A DNA stretch of 64,000 nucleotides from Janthinobacterium sp. GW456P. Its GTDB lineage: Bacteria; Pseudomonadota; Gammaproteobacteria; Burkholderiales; Burkholderiaceae_D. Positions within the stretch are counted from its first letter, which is position 1. Every line of letters starts with the position of its first letter. Below are positions 28,915-38,739 of this stretch, one piece after another. The notes beneath the pieces were generated by a model. That model ran no database searches. It worked only from the letters and a program-made list of their open reading frames with translations, and was not told the origin of the DNA. The position numbers were made by a program, and so were the translations under genes. The stretch is taken from the NCBI RefSeq assembly GCF_002127655.1, contig NZ_NEHB01000017.1, positions 50,105-114,104 on the forward strand. Reading direction: 5' to 3'.

Positions 28915-30177
28915 CTAGTGCTTTTGCTCGCCAATCAGCGACAGATTGTCATGCTCAGCCTGGTTCAGCTTGTGCTTGCGCATGATGGCGTACATGGTAC
29001 CGGCAACGAACAGGCCGAACAGGGTGATGATGATATTGAGCGGCAGGTGCAGACGGATCATGATCGAATACACGGCCAGCATGGTGAGAATCGACAGGTT
29101 TTCATTGAAGTTCTGCACGGCGATGGAATGGCCCGCGCTCATCAGGACGTGGCCGCGATGTTGCAGCAGGGCATTCATGGGCACGACGAAGAAGCCGGAC
29201 AGGGCGCCGATCAGGATCAGCAGCGGGTAGGCGATCCACACGGAGTGCACTTGCGTCATCATCATGACGATCACGCCCATGGCGATGCCCAATGGAATAA
29301 CGGTCAACGATTTGCGCAGAGGAATGAAGCGCGCCGACAGCACGGCGCCGCCGGCCACGCCGATGGCGACCACGCCCACCAGGCTGGTCGCCTTGTCGAA
29401 CGGCATGTTCAAGGATTGCTTGGCCCATTCCAGCACGATCAGTTGCAAGGTGGCGCCAGCGCCCCAGAACAGGGTCGTCACGGCCAGGGTGATCTGGCCC
29501 AGCTTGTCTTTCCACAGAATGGAATAGCAATTGGCAAAATCGGTGATCAGTTTGATAGGATTGCGTTCCTGGTGCGGATACACGCAGCCCGTGTCGGGTA
29601 TCTTCAGGTTGGCCAGGGTTGCCAGCACGTAAATACCGACCACGACGCACAAGGCCGCTTCCGTCTTGCTGGTGATGCCCGTGTCGATCAGCGGGATGTC
29701 GATCGACAGCAGCAGGTCGGACACGTGGCCGCTGACGAGCGCGCCGCCCATGACGGTGCCGAGGATGATGGAGGTGACGGTCAAGCCTTCGATCCAGCCA
29801 TTCGCCGCCACGAGCTTTTCCGGCGGCAGCAGTTCCGTCAGGATGCCGTACTTGGCGGGCGAATATACGGCCGCGCCAAAACCGACGACGGCGTAGGCAA
29901 GCAGCGGATGCACGTGGAAGAAGACGAGGGCGCAGCCGAAGATCTTGACCATGTTGGCGATGAACATGACCTTGCCTTTTGGCAAAGCATCCGCGAAGGC
30001 GCCGACAAAAGCGGCCAACAGCACGTAAAACAGCACGAACGATAACTTAAGTAGCGGCGTGATCCACGCCGGGGATTTCATGGACACCAATAAATCGACG
30101 GCGACAAAAAAGAGGGCGTTATCGGCCAGCGAGGAAAAGAACTGCGCCGCCATGATGGTATAAAAACCACGATTCAT
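28915..30177 (-). CDS. lplT: Lysophospholipid transporter LplT (MFS)
   Basis: A 420-residue inner-membrane transporter with about 12 membrane segments. MNRGFYTIMAAQFFSSLADN is a close match to LplT starts; AYAVVGFGAAVYSPAKYGIL, LPPEKLVAANGWIEGLTVTS and FVVPMNALLQHRGHVLMSAG are LplT signatures. It flips lysophospholipids to the inner leaflet for re-acylation by Aas. No aas gene is adjacent. It is divergent from alr; the 261-base gap holds promoters but no site I can name. Confidence 0.9.
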   Translation of the reverse strand: MNRGFYTIMAAQFFSSLADNALFFVAVDLLVSMKSPAWITPLLKLSFVLFYVLLAAFVGAFADALPKGKVMFIANMVKIFGCALVFFHVHPLLAYAVVGFGAAVYSPAKYGILTELLPPEKLVAANGWIEGLTVTSIILGTVMGGALVSGHVSDLLLSIDIPLIDTGITSKTEAALCVVVGIYVLATLANLKIPDTGCVYPHQERNPIKLITDFANCYSILWKDKLGQITLAVTTLFWGAGATLQLIVLEWAKQSLNMPFDKATSLVGVVAIGVAGGAVLSARFIPLRKSLTVIPLGIAMGVIVMMMTQVHSVWIAYPLLILIGALSGFFVVPMNALLQHRGHVLMSAGHSIAVQNFNENLSILTMLAVYSIMIRLHLPLNIIITLFGLFVAGTMYAIMRKHKLNQAEHDNLSLIGEQKH

Positions 30178-30438
30178 TCTGGAATGCCTGAAATCATATC
30201 TGGCTTGCTTTATACCACGAAAAAACGGCAAACCCCAAGTTTGGCAGGGGCTGCTTTGCATAGTCTTGCCTAAGCGAAGCTTAATTATTCTGCCGTAGAA
30301 AAATACACACACATGTGAGCATTTTGTATATGGTGTCCGGCGCACCTATCCTGCTTCCGCTTGCTGCACCCGCTTGCGGCGCCCGCTCGAGTCCCATCCG
30401 GTAAAATATGGCTTTCCCACCTGCCGTGAACGACGCAT

Positions 30439-31545
30439 ATGCCCAGGCCCATCCTTGCCACTATCCATATTGATGCCATGCAACATAATCTGGCGCGCGC
30501 CCGTGCCGGCGCCCGTGGCGCCAAAGTATGGGCTGTCGTCAAGGCCAATGCCTATGGCCACGGCCTGGAACGGGCCATGCGGGGCTTTGCCGAGGCCGAT
30601 GGCCTGGCGCTGGTCGAGGTCGATTACGCCGTGCGCTTGCGCGAACTGGGCTGGAGCAAGCCTATCTTGCTGCTGGAAGGGTTTTTCGATGCCAGCGATT
30701 TGCCGGTCATGGCCCAATACGACTTGAACGGCAGCGTGCATTGCGAGGAGCAGATCGCCATGCTGGCAGCGGCGCAGCTGTCGCACCCCATCGACGTGCA
30801 CCTGAAAATGAATACAGGCATGAACCGCCTGGGCTTCACGCCGGCTGCCGTGGCGGGTGCTTATGCGCGCCTGCGCGCCATGCCGCATATCGGCATGATC
30901 ACCGTGATGACGCATTTCGCCAATGCGGACGAGGCGGGGCCCACGCGCCTGCCTTTGGCCCAGCAGATGCTGCGTTTTGAAGCCGGCGTGGCCAGTATCG
31001 GCGCGGCCGGCGAAGGCACGCGCTTGCCGCGCAGCCTGTGCAATTCGGCCGGCGTGCTGATGCACCATCTGGACAGCGACTGGGTGCGCCCCGGCATCAT
31101 GCTGTATGGCGGCACGCCCAGCGGCGCTCCGGGCGGCACGTCCGCGCAAACGTTCGGCTTGCTGCCCACGATGACCTTGCGCAGCAGCATCATTGGTATC
31201 CAGGATATCGCCGCCGGTGAGGTGGTGGGCTACGGCAGCCGCTACCAAGCGGCAGGCAACGTCAAGGTGGGGGTGGTGGCCTGCGGCTACGCGGATGGCT
31301 ACCCGCGCCATGCACCGGAAGGCACGCCCGTGCTGGTCGACGGCGTGCGCACGGGGCTGATCGGCCGGGTTTCGATGGACATGCTGATGGTGGATCTGAC
31401 CCACGTGCCGGGCGCCAAGGTCGGCAGCAGCGTCACCTTGTGGGGGCAGGGCATGCCGATCGACGAGGTGGCGCTGGCCGCCGGTACCATTGGCTACGAG
31501 CTCATGTGCGCATTGGCGCCGCGCGTACCGGTGAATGAAGCGTAG
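30439..31545 (+). CDS. alr: Alanine racemase
   Basis: A 368-residue PLP enzyme. IHIDAMQHNLARARAGA and VWAVVKANAYGHGLERAMRG (PLP Lys) form the start of the barrel; VHLKMNTGMNRLGFTPAAV and DWVRPGIMLYGGTPSG line the active site; VACGYADGYPRHAPEGTPVL and IGRVSMDMLMVDLTHVPG contain the catalytic Tyr-region and dimer domain. It makes D-alanine for peptidoglycan. It is followed 74 bases later by radA. Confidence 0.95.
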   Translation: MPRPILATIHIDAMQHNLARARAGARGAKVWAVVKANAYGHGLERAMRGFAEADGLALVEVDYAVRLRELGWSKPILLLEGFFDASDLPVMAQYDLNGSVHCEEQIAMLAAAQLSHPIDVHLKMNTGMNRLGFTPAAVAGAYARLRAMPHIGMITVMTHFANADEAGPTRLPLAQQMLRFEAGVASIGAAGEGTRLPRSLCNSAGVLMHHLDSDWVRPGIMLYGGTPSGAPGGTSAQTFGLLPTMTLRSSIIGIQDIAAGEVVGYGSRYQAAGNVKVGVVACGYADGYPRHAPEGTPVLVDGVRTGLIGRVSMDMLMVDLTHVPGAKVGSSVTLWGQGMPIDEVALAAGTIGYELMCALAPRVPVNEA

Positions 31546-31571
31546 GGTGACGCGGAAGCGCGGTTTGTATA

Positions 31572-31591
31572 TACTGTATATATAACCAGCT
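31572..31591 (+). promoter_or_regulatory. Putative LexA (SOS) box upstream of radA
   Basis: TACTGTATATATAACCAGCT (31572-31591) contains CTGT-N8-CCAG, one base from the CTGT-N8-ACAG consensus, and CTG-N10-CAG exactly. It ends about 29 bases before the radA ATG, where a promoter would lie, and this AT-rich stretch may also serve as the -10 element. Confidence 0.6.
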
Positions 31592-31619
31592 ATTTTATTT
31601 TATCCGGGCAAAGTACACC

Positions 31620-32996
31620 ATGGCAAAAGTCAAGACCATCTACACCTGCAGCGATTGCGGCGCCATCAGCAACAAATGGATGGGGCAATGCACCTCGTGC
31701 AACCAGTGGAATACCATGGTGGAAACCCTGCCCGAGACAGGCGGCAATAACCGCTATTCGAACCCGCAGCATATGTCGCTGGCACAGACGGCGCCCGTGC
31801 TGTCGCTCGACGATATCGACGCCATCGACGTGCCCCGCTTCGGCACGGGCATCGAGGAATTCGACCGCGTGCTGGGCGGCGGCATGGTGGCGGGCGGCGT
31901 CGTGCTGATCGGCGGCGACCCCGGCATCGGCAAGTCGACCCTGCTGCTGCAGGCGCTGGCCAACATGTCGCACCACAAGCGCGTGCTGTACGTCAGCGGC
32001 GAGGAATCGGGCGCGCAGATCGCCCTGCGCGCCAAGCGCCTCGTCATCGACGCCAAGGAACTCAAATTGCAGGCGGAGATCCAGCTGGAAAAGATTCTTT
32101 CCACCTTGAACGACCTGAAGCCGGAAGTGGTGGTCATCGACTCGATCCAGACCGTGTATTCGGACGCCCTCAGCTCGGCGCCCGGTTCCGTGGCGCAAGT
32201 GCGCGAATGCGCGGCGCAATTGACGCGGGCGGCCAAGCAGACGGGCGTGACCATCATTCTGGTCGGCCACGTGACGAAAGAGGGGGCGCTGGCCGGCCCC
32301 CGCGTGCTCGAGCACATCGTCGATACGGTGCTGTATTTCGAGGGCGACGCCCATTCCAGTTTCCGCCTCGTGCGCGCCATCAAGAACCGTTTCGGTGCCG
32401 TCAATGAGCTGGGGGTGTTCGCCATGACGGAAAAGGGCTTGAAAGGGGTGTCGAATCCGTCGGCCCTGTTCCTGTCGCAGCACGACAACCAGGTGCCAGG
32501 CTCGTGCGTGATGGTGACGCAGGAAGGCACGCGCCCCTTGCTGGTGGAAATCCAGGCCCTCGTCGATACCAGCCACTTGCCGAATGCGCGCCGGCTGTCC
32601 GTCGGCCTGGAACAGAACCGCCTGGCCATGCTGCTGGCCGTGGCGCACCGCCACGCGGGCATCGCCGCCTTCGACCAGGATGTGTTCATCAACGCCGTCG
32701 GCGGCGTCAAGATCACGGAACCGGCGGCCGACCTGGCCGTATTGCTGGCGATTAACTCGTCAATGCGCAACAAGCCCCTGCCGCGCGGACTCGTGGTGTT
32801 TGGCGAAGTGGGGTTGGCCGGCGAAATCCGCCCCGCGCCGCGGGGCCAGGAACGCTTGCGCGAAGCGGCCAAGCTGGGCTTTACCCTGGCCGTGGTGCCC
32901 AAGTCCAACCTGCCGAAGCAAGTCATCGAAGGCCTCAAGGTCATCGGCGTCGAGCGCATCGACGAAGCGTTTAACAAATTGCGCGACCTGGAGTAA
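31620..32996 (+). CDS. radA: DNA repair ATPase RadA (branch migration)
   Basis: A 458-residue protein: zinc finger at ~9-30 (YTCSDCGAISNKWMGQCTSC), RecA-like core with Walker A GGDPGIGKSTLLLQALAN at ~98, the KNRFG motif in RAIKNRFGAVNELG at ~258, and a C-terminal Lon-like domain (PLPRGLVVFGEVGLAGEIRP). RadA speeds branch migration in recombinational repair. The CTG-N10-CAG site upstream suggests SOS induction. The order alr-radA is normal for the group. Confidence 0.95.
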   Translation: MAKVKTIYTCSDCGAISNKWMGQCTSCNQWNTMVETLPETGGNNRYSNPQHMSLAQTAPVLSLDDIDAIDVPRFGTGIEEFDRVLGGGMVAGGVVLIGGDPGIGKSTLLLQALANMSHHKRVLYVSGEESGAQIALRAKRLVIDAKELKLQAEIQLEKILSTLNDLKPEVVVIDSIQTVYSDALSSAPGSVAQVRECAAQLTRAAKQTGVTIILVGHVTKEGALAGPRVLEHIVDTVLYFEGDAHSSFRLVRAIKNRFGAVNELGVFAMTEKGLKGVSNPSALFLSQHDNQVPGSCVMVTQEGTRPLLVEIQALVDTSHLPNARRLSVGLEQNRLAMLLAVAHRHAGIAAFDQDVFINAVGGVKITEPAADLAVLLAINSSMRNKPLPRGLVVFGEVGLAGEIRPAPRGQERLREAAKLGFTLAVVPKSNLPKQVIEGLKVIGVERIDEAFNKLRDLE

Positions 32997-33127
32997 GAGT
33001 TGGTATGGTTTAAATGCCAAGCTTGAGGTAAGTCAAACAAAGTTTCCGTTTGGAACTATAATATTTGTCCGATGAGTTCGCGTAGCGAGTTCGCGTCGAC
33101 AATGAATTAATAGAGAAGCGGAATATA

Positions 33128-33448
33128 GTGTTAGTTGAGCAAAGACAGGGCGCACGCAAGATATTGCGTGCCAAGGCAATGTTGGTGATGGACGGCGCGG
33201 ACCCTGTGGCGGCGCGCACCCTTGACGTGGGGCCGGGCGGCATGACGGCCGTCATCGCGGAACCGCTGCCGACAGGCAAGCAGGGCAAGGTGCTGTTCGA
33301 GCTGTTTTACGATGGCGCGGCGCACATCATTGAGGCGCGCGTGTCTGTCTCCCACTGCATTTTCAGCAGTGCAGGTTTCAAGGTGGGACTCACTTTCCCG
33401 CAGCTGGACATGGCTGTCAGCAGCGCCATTTCGAGATTCATGCGCTGA
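33128..33448 (+). CDS. PilZ-domain protein
   Basis: A 106-residue single-domain protein with a GTG start after GAGAAGCGG. RQGARKILRAKAML supplies the RxxxR arm and TLDVGPGGMTAV a variant of the (D/N)xSxxG motif, with Gly instead of Ser. The C-terminal part (GFKVGLTFPQLD) is the usual final strand. PilZ proteins sense cyclic di-GMP and adjust motility or polysaccharide production. The next gene is a flagellar cap protein, so a motility role fits. The Ser-to-Gly change may weaken nucleotide binding. Confidence 0.75.
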   Translation: MLVEQRQGARKILRAKAMLVMDGADPVAARTLDVGPGGMTAVIAEPLPTGKQGKVLFELFYDGAAHIIEARVSVSHCIFSSAGFKVGLTFPQLDMAVSSAISRFMR

Positions 33449-33677
33449 GGCACGCCCGGGGAGCGCAGCGGGCGAAATGCGCTAAAATGGTGCATATGGG
33501 TTTGCAGTCAGGAAAAACCTGTTCTGTTCGCTGTTTTGATATTCCGGTAATACTGCATAATTATCAACCAGAAGAGGGACCTTGCCGCGCCACGCGCGCC
33601 TGCCGTCCGTTTCCAGCGCAGCACGGTCAAGACCTGAACCGTGTGCCTTGACCTTACACCCGACGGGAACGCCTACC

Positions 33678-35063
33678 ATGTTTAATTCGACCATCAACAG
33701 CAGGGCCTTTACCAACAACACGCAGCAGACGACGCAGGGCAATATTTCGGCCGATGTGTATGCGAAGGTGGAGCGCCAGATGCAGTCGCAGAACACGGGC
33801 GTCGTCAAGCTCAACGCCAGCCTGGCGCGCGACCAGGCCAAGTTTTCGGGCCTGGGCCAGCTGCAATCGGCGCTGGCAAAATTCCAGACCGTGGCCAAGA
33901 ACATGGCCGGCAGCGGCCTGGCCACGTCGGCCACGTCCAGCGCCAAGGATGTGCTGAGCGCCACCACCACCGACAAGGCCGTCAGCGGCAGCCATGAGCT
34001 GAACGTCAAGCAGCTGGCGCAGGGGCAGACCTTGCAGAGCGGCGTGCAGAAATCGTCGAGCGCGGCGATCGGCACCGGTGCGCCGGCGCTAGTCAAGATC
34101 GAGGTAGGCACGGCCGACGGCAAGCAATTTACGCCCGGCAGCGGCAAGATCATTTCGCTGACCATCGACAGCAGCAACAATAGCCTCGACGGCATCGCCG
34201 CCGCGCTCAAGCAGCAGGGCGTCGACGCCAGCGTGGTGAAGGGCGCCGATGGCTACTCGCTGGCCATCAATGGCAAGAGCGGCGCCGACAGCAGCATGCG
34301 CATCAGCGTGTCCGGCGACGCGGCCGTCAGCAACCTGCTGAGCTACGCGCCTGGCGCCGGCAAGGGCCTGCAGCAAACCGCCGCCGCGCAGGATGCGCTG
34401 CTTACCGTCGACGGCAAGGAAATCAAGAGCGCCACGAATACCCTGACGACGGCTGTCGAGGGCGCCACCATCGAATTGAAGAAAAAAGGCACGACCGATC
34501 TCGTCATCGCCAAGGACAGCAGCCAGATCGCGACCAACGTGGCCAGCTTCGTCACGGCCTACAATGAACTCAACAGCAAGCTGCAAAGTCTGCAGCAGGG
34601 CGACTTGAAATCCGACACCGCCCTGGGTCAGGTGCGTTCGCAGATGGAGCAAGTGCTGCGCACGGCCAGCACAGGCGTGCCCGCCTCCATCCTCAGCAGT
34701 GCTGGCGTGACCTTGGGCAAGAGCGGAGAACTGGTGCTCGACGATAAAAAACTCAAGGCCGCCATCGCTGCCGACCCTGATGCCGTCAGCAAGTTGTTTA
34801 CGAATAACGGCAAGGGCGTGGCCGACCAGTTTTCCAGCAAGATCGGCGAGTTGACAGGCGAAACGAGCATCATCCGCAAAGAAGTGCAGACAGTCGGCAA
34901 GGACATCACCACGCTGACCAACAAGAAAGCCGTGCTGGCCAAGGCGCTGACGGCCCAGGCGCAGGCGCTGATCAAAGCCTATTCGGCCCAGGAGCAGATG
35001 GGAACGAACTCGGCCTTGCCGGGCTATACCGGTAAAAATTCGCTCTTCGACTTTATGGCTTAA
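33678..35063 (+). CDS. fliD: Flagellar hook-associated protein 2 (filament cap) FliD
   Basis: A 461-residue protein with the FliD_N domain (~25-125: ISADVYAKVERQMQSQNTGV, VSGSHELNVKQLAQGQTLQS) and FliD_C (~225-445: DALLTVDGKEIKSATNTLTT, NVASFVTAYNELNSKLQSLQ). Both terminal regions are helical for self-assembly into the cap. FliD caps the growing filament and helps flagellin fold. The ATG at 33678 gives the normal start; the upstream in-frame ATG at 33582 precedes poor coding sequence. No flagellin, fliS or fliT gene is adjacent, so it may be a second or displaced fliD. Confidence 0.85.
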   Translation: MFNSTINSRAFTNNTQQTTQGNISADVYAKVERQMQSQNTGVVKLNASLARDQAKFSGLGQLQSALAKFQTVAKNMAGSGLATSATSSAKDVLSATTTDKAVSGSHELNVKQLAQGQTLQSGVQKSSSAAIGTGAPALVKIEVGTADGKQFTPGSGKIISLTIDSSNNSLDGIAAALKQQGVDASVVKGADGYSLAINGKSGADSSMRISVSGDAAVSNLLSYAPGAGKGLQQTAAAQDALLTVDGKEIKSATNTLTTAVEGATIELKKKGTTDLVIAKDSSQIATNVASFVTAYNELNSKLQSLQQGDLKSDTALGQVRSQMEQVLRTASTGVPASILSSAGVTLGKSGELVLDDKKLKAAIAADPDAVSKLFTNNGKGVADQFSSKIGELTGETSIIRKEVQTVGKDITTLTNKKAVLAKALTAQAQALIKAYSAQEQMGTNSALPGYTGKNSLFDFMA

Positions 35064-35860
35064 GAGCGCTCGCTCTGGGCAAAGAATGCCGACGGCGAAC
35101 TGCCGAAGGTCTTCTTGAACATGGCGGAAAAGGCCGACTGGCTGGCGTAGCCCAGTTCTTCGGCCACCTGCGACAACGGCACGCCGCGCGCGATCAGGGG
35201 CGCCGCGTGCGCCAGGCGCACCTGCTGGCGCCACTGGCCAAAACTCATGCCCAATTCGCGTTCGAACAGCCGCGCCAGGGTGCGTTCCGAGGCGCCGACC
35301 AGCTGCGCCCAGTGTTCCAAGGTCTGATTCAGGCCCGGTTTCTCGATCAGGCTGTCGCACAGGGTCTTCAGGCGCTTGTCGCTGGGCAAGGGGACGCGGA
35401 TGGGGCGCGTGGCCGAGCGTTTCAATTCATCAAGGATCAGTTCGGCCAGCAGCGCTTCGCGCGCCGGTTCCTGGCCCGGATCCAGCTGTTCCAGTGCCAT
35501 GATCAGCTGGCGCAGCAGGTTCGACACTTCCAGTACCTTGCAATCCTGGCCCGCGAACGGCGCGCGTGCGGCATGGATGCACAGGGGGCGCAAGCGGGTT
35601 TTTTCCAGTATCGTGACGGCATGCTCCACATTGGGCGCGATCCAGATGGCGCGCATGGGCGGCAGCACCCAGCTGCTGTTGTTGGCAGTGATGCGCAGTA
35701 CCCCTTCGAGCGCCATCGTGACCTGACCCCAGGGGTGGGTATGCGGTAACAAGAATTCATCGGGTTGCAGGTCGCGCGCGATCATCGTCACGGGGATGGT
35801 CGCGCTGGGCGCTTCCCGCGGCGGACACATGCGGGTATGGTGGAGGATAGGTACACCCAT
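35060..35860 (-). CDS. AraC-family transcriptional regulator
   Basis: A 266-residue regulator. The N-terminal cupin (~20-115) has LLPHTHPWGQVTMALEGVLR and VLPPMRAIWIAPNVEHAVTI. The C-terminal AraC domain has two helix-turn-helix units, HWAQLVGASERTLARLFERE and VPLSQVAEELGYASQSAFSA, then MFKKTFGSSPSAF. This cupin-AraC layout is common next to MFS efflux genes, and the divergent gene is an MFS transporter 100 bases away, its probable target. The stop codon overlaps that of fliD. Confidence 0.88.
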   Translation of the reverse strand: MGVPILHHTRMCPPREAPSATIPVTMIARDLQPDEFLLPHTHPWGQVTMALEGVLRITANNSSWVLPPMRAIWIAPNVEHAVTILEKTRLRPLCIHAARAPFAGQDCKVLEVSNLLRQLIMALEQLDPGQEPAREALLAELILDELKRSATRPIRVPLPSDKRLKTLCDSLIEKPGLNQTLEHWAQLVGASERTLARLFERELGMSFGQWRQQVRLAHAAPLIARGVPLSQVAEELGYASQSAFSAMFKKTFGSSPSAFFAQSERS

Positions 35861-35960
35861 CAGCTTGGCCTTAATTCGATAAATTATGTCATCCTGTCGG
35901 AAAACAGACGATGATATTTTGCATACACTTGAGCTTCACCAGTATAAGACAGGGTATGAC

Positions 35961-37196
35961 ATGATAACAACTAACTCAGCGTCCGAACTTCCAACCTTGC
36001 GCAGCGATGCGCGCGTCATCGCCCTGGTGGGGCTGGCGCATGGCGTGTCGCATTTCTACCATCTGATCCTGGCGGCCCTGTTCGTCTGGCTGAAACCCGC
36101 ATTCGATCTGTCATATGCGGAGCTGGGCCTGCTGATGACGGTGTTTTTCATCATCTCGGGCGTGGGGCAGGCGCTGGCCGGTTTTGTCGTCGACCGCTTC
36201 GGCGCCCGCGCCGTGTTGTTTTCCGGCGTCTTTCTGCTGGGCATATCGGCGCTGGCCTTGTCCACCGCGCACAGCTATGCCGCGCTGATGCTGGGCGCCA
36301 TGCTGGCTGGCATGGGCAACAGCGTGTTCCATCCGGCGGACTACACGATCCTCAACCAGCGCGTCTCGGCGGCCCGCGTGGCCTACGGTTTTTCCGTGCA
36401 TGGCATCAGCGGCAACATCGGCTGGGCCCTGGCACCGCTGTTCATGACGTATGTCGCCACCCATTATGACTGGCGAATCGCGCTGCAATGCGCGGCCGTG
36501 CTGCCGTTCGGCGTGCTGCTGATCCTGTTCCTGAACCGTCACGCCATCCGCCCCGCGTCTGTCAAGAAGGCCGCAGCGGGTCAGCCGGCTGGCGGTGAAG
36601 GCACCCTGGATTTTCTGCGCCTGCCTGCCGTGTGGATGTGCTTTGCCTTCTTCTTCATTACCGCCATCGCCCTGGGCGGCATTCAGAGCTTTGCCAGCGT
36701 GGCCCTCGTCAAGCTGTACGGCATGAGCCTGGCGTTGGCCACCAGCGCCTACACGGCCTATATGCTGGCCTCGGCCGTGGGCATGCTGGCCGGCGGCGTG
36801 GTGGGCGCGCGCAGCAAGCAACCGGACCGCAACGTGGCGATCGCCTTTTCCGCCGCCGCGCTGCTGGCCGTGCTGCTGTCCATGGCCGTCGTGCCGGCCT
36901 GGGGCGCGGTGGTGCTGATGGGCGCCATCGGCTTGACGTCGGGCGTGGCGGGACCGTCGCGCGACCTGATGATACGCGCGGCGGCGCCGAAGAATGCCAC
37001 CGGGCGCGTGTATGGCGTCGTGTATTCGGGCCTCGACAGCGGCCTGGCCGTCGGTCCCCTGTTCTTTGGCGCGCTGATGGATGGCGACCATCCGGCCCTG
37101 TTGTTCGTGTTTATAGGCCTGTTCCAGGCGCTGGCGATTGCCACGGCCGTGGGAGTGGGCGGCAAAACGCGTGCCGCCGCGCTGCAAAAGGCATAG
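35961..37196 (+). CDS. MFS transporter, fosmidomycin-resistance (Fsr)-like
   Basis: A 411-residue carrier with 12 membrane segments. [20 protein letters not shown] and [20 protein letters not shown], followed by [18 protein letters not shown], resemble Fsr-type exporters. The start at 35961 follows AGGGTATGAC. The gene is divergent from a cupin-AraC regulator, the usual arrangement for an inducible efflux pump, and is followed by an RraA-family gene 32 bases later. The exported compound is unknown. Confidence 0.83.
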   Translation: MITTNSASELPTLRSDARVIALVGLAHGVSHFYHLILAALFVWLKPAFDLSYAELGLLMTVFFIISGVGQALAGFVVDRFGARAVLFSGVFLLGISALALSTAHSYAALMLGAMLAGMGNSVFHPADYTILNQRVSAARVAYGFSVHGISGNIGWALAPLFMTYVATHYDWRIALQCAAVLPFGVLLILFLNRHAIRPASVKKAAAGQPAGGEGTLDFLRLPAVWMCFAFFFITAIALGGIQSFASVALVKLYGMSLALATSAYTAYMLASAVGMLAGGVVGARSKQPDRNVAIAFSAAALLAVLLSMAVVPAWGAVVLMGAIGLTSGVAGPSRDLMIRAAAPKNATGRVYGVVYSGLDSGLAVGPLFFGALMDGDHPALLFVFIGLFQALAIATAVGVGGKTRAAALQKA

Positions 37197-37228
37197 AATC
37201 GTTGCCATCTGCTACGAAAGGAGTCCCC

Positions 37229-37723
37229 ATGACCTTTGCCACCACCGACCTGTGCGACGACTATGCTGCCATGCTCGACGACGGCACCCTGGCCGTGCTG
37301 CCGCCCGTGTACCGCGCTTTCGGCCAGCGCGTGCGTTTCAGCGGGCCCGCCACCACCTTGCAAGTGTTCGAGGACAACGCCCTCGTGCGCAGCACGCTGG
37401 AAACGCCGGGCCAGGGCCACGTGCTGGTCATCGATGGCGGCGGCAGCCTGCGCCGCGCGCTGGTGGGCGGTCAACTGGGCGTGCTGGCCGAAAGCAATGG
37501 CTGGGCCGGCATCGTTGTCGATGGCTGCATCCGCGACAGCGAGGAAATCAATGTCTGCCAGATCGGCGTGCGCGCCCTGGCCACGCATCCGCGCAAGAGC
37601 AACAAGACGGGCGCTGGCCAGCGCGACGTGCGCGTGCAGCTCAGTGGCGTGGCCGTGCATCCGGGCGACTGGATCTATGCCGATGCGGACGGCATCCTGG
37701 TGGCGAGGCAAGAACTCGATTGA
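37229..37723 (+). CDS. rraA: RraA-family protein (RNase E regulator or HMG aldolase)
   Basis: A 164-residue trimeric-type protein. [20 protein letters not shown] opens it; [37 protein letters not shown] and [18 protein letters not shown] are RraA signatures. The [10 protein letters not shown] segment also matches the divalent-metal/aldolase motif, so the protein could regulate RNase E, or act as 4-hydroxy-4-methyl-2-oxoglutarate/oxaloacetate aldolase. AAAGGAG precedes the ATG at 37229. Position after an MFS pump gives no clear hint. Confidence 0.9.
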   Translation: MTFATTDLCDDYAAMLDDGTLAVLPPVYRAFGQRVRFSGPATTLQVFEDNALVRSTLETPGQGHVLVIDGGGSLRRALVGGQLGVLAESNGWAGIVVDGCIRDSEEINVCQIGVRALATHPRKSNKTGAGQRDVRVQLSGVAVHPGDWIYADADGILVARQELD

Positions 37724-37859
37724 CGGCGTAGTGCGCCTGAAAACGTTGCAAATTATCTACATTCAATATATTTCTGCAAAGTTCTTTGATTTTCATCATG
37801 GCTGAGATATGATTTCACTTAAGGAAACTTTAATATCGATAAAGCAAGGAAATCAGATC

Positions 37860-38507
37860 ATGAAAATCGCCACCATCGCAGCAGTTGTCGCCCTGTTTGC
37901 CGCAGCCAGCGCCAGCGCCAGCGCCAGCCCAGTCAACCTGATTACGAACGGCAATTTTGACACGGTCGCTTCCGGCTACACCTTCGACAGCGGTTTTAAA
38001 GTCGTCAACAGCGGCTCTTCGGCCATCACGGGCTGGACCGTGGGCGCCAGCTCCGTCGACCTGATCCGCAATGCGTATAACGCCATCGATGGCTACAGCG
38101 TCGATATGCTGGGCACGCCTGGTCCTGGTTTCCTGTCGCAAAATTTCAATGTCGTTGCCGGCCAGACTTACAATCTGAGCTTTGACATGGCGCGCAATTC
38201 CGGCGGCCCCGCAGGCCAGGGCGTGAGCGTCAATTTCGGTGGCGCGGCCGGTAATTTCTACTCGACCGCCGCCGTGTCGAACACCTTGTACAGCCACACC
38301 CTGAGCTTCACTGCCGCTTCCACTGGCCTGGCGACCCTGTCGTTTGCCAGTGCCGCCAAGGCCGGCACGCCATTCGACAATTACTCGGGCGCCGTCATCG
38401 ACAACGTGTCCGTGATGGCCGCCGTGCCGGAACCGGAAACCTACGCCATGTTGCTGGCCGGTCTGGGCCTGATGGGTTTCCTGCGCCGCCGCAAGGCTGC
38501 CAAGTAA
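37860..38507 (+). CDS. PEP-CTERM sorting-domain surface protein
   Basis: A 215-residue exported protein: Sec signal at 1-23 (MKIATIAAVVALFAAASASA), a DUF642-like beta-sandwich body beginning VNLITNGNFDTVASGYTFDS, and a C-terminal PEP-CTERM signal (VPEPETYAMLLAGLGLMGFL followed by RRRKAAK). The C-terminal signal is processed by exosortase in biofilm- and exopolysaccharide-producing bacteria. GGAAA precedes the ATG. It stands as a single gene with its own intrinsic terminator; no exosortase gene is in the window. Confidence 0.92.
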   Translation: MKIATIAAVVALFAAASASASASPVNLITNGNFDTVASGYTFDSGFKVVNSGSSAITGWTVGASSVDLIRNAYNAIDGYSVDMLGTPGPGFLSQNFNVVAGQTYNLSFDMARNSGGPAGQGVSVNFGGAAGNFYSTAAVSNTLYSHTLSFTAASTGLATLSFASAAKAGTPFDNYSGAVIDNVSVMAAVPEPETYAMLLAGLGLMGFLRRRKAAK

Positions 38508-38526
38508 GCCGGGTTGGCCTGACATC

Positions 38527-38562
38527 AAACCGCCTGCTGCCATGCACAGGCGGTTTTTTTTG
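38527..38562 (+). terminator. Intrinsic terminator after the PEP-CTERM gene
   Basis: AAACCGCCTG-CTGCCATG-CACAGGCGGTTT followed by a T-run forms a strong rho-independent terminator 20 bases past the stop codon. The remaining ~175 bases up to the merR stop show no convincing gene. Confidence 0.9.
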
Positions 38563-38739
38563 GCTCTGTCCCCGCTCAGCAGGGGACGTCCGGGAATTTT
38601 CCTGTGTCCCTGCTGTCTGACTGTGCATCGCAGACCAACGGGAGCCTTCCATGCGGACAGGCCAATGCAACACCTTCATCGCCCGGTTCGCCGCACTGAA
38701 CCGTCGCCAGCGCCCGGCAGGAACAGCCACGGCAGCAGT

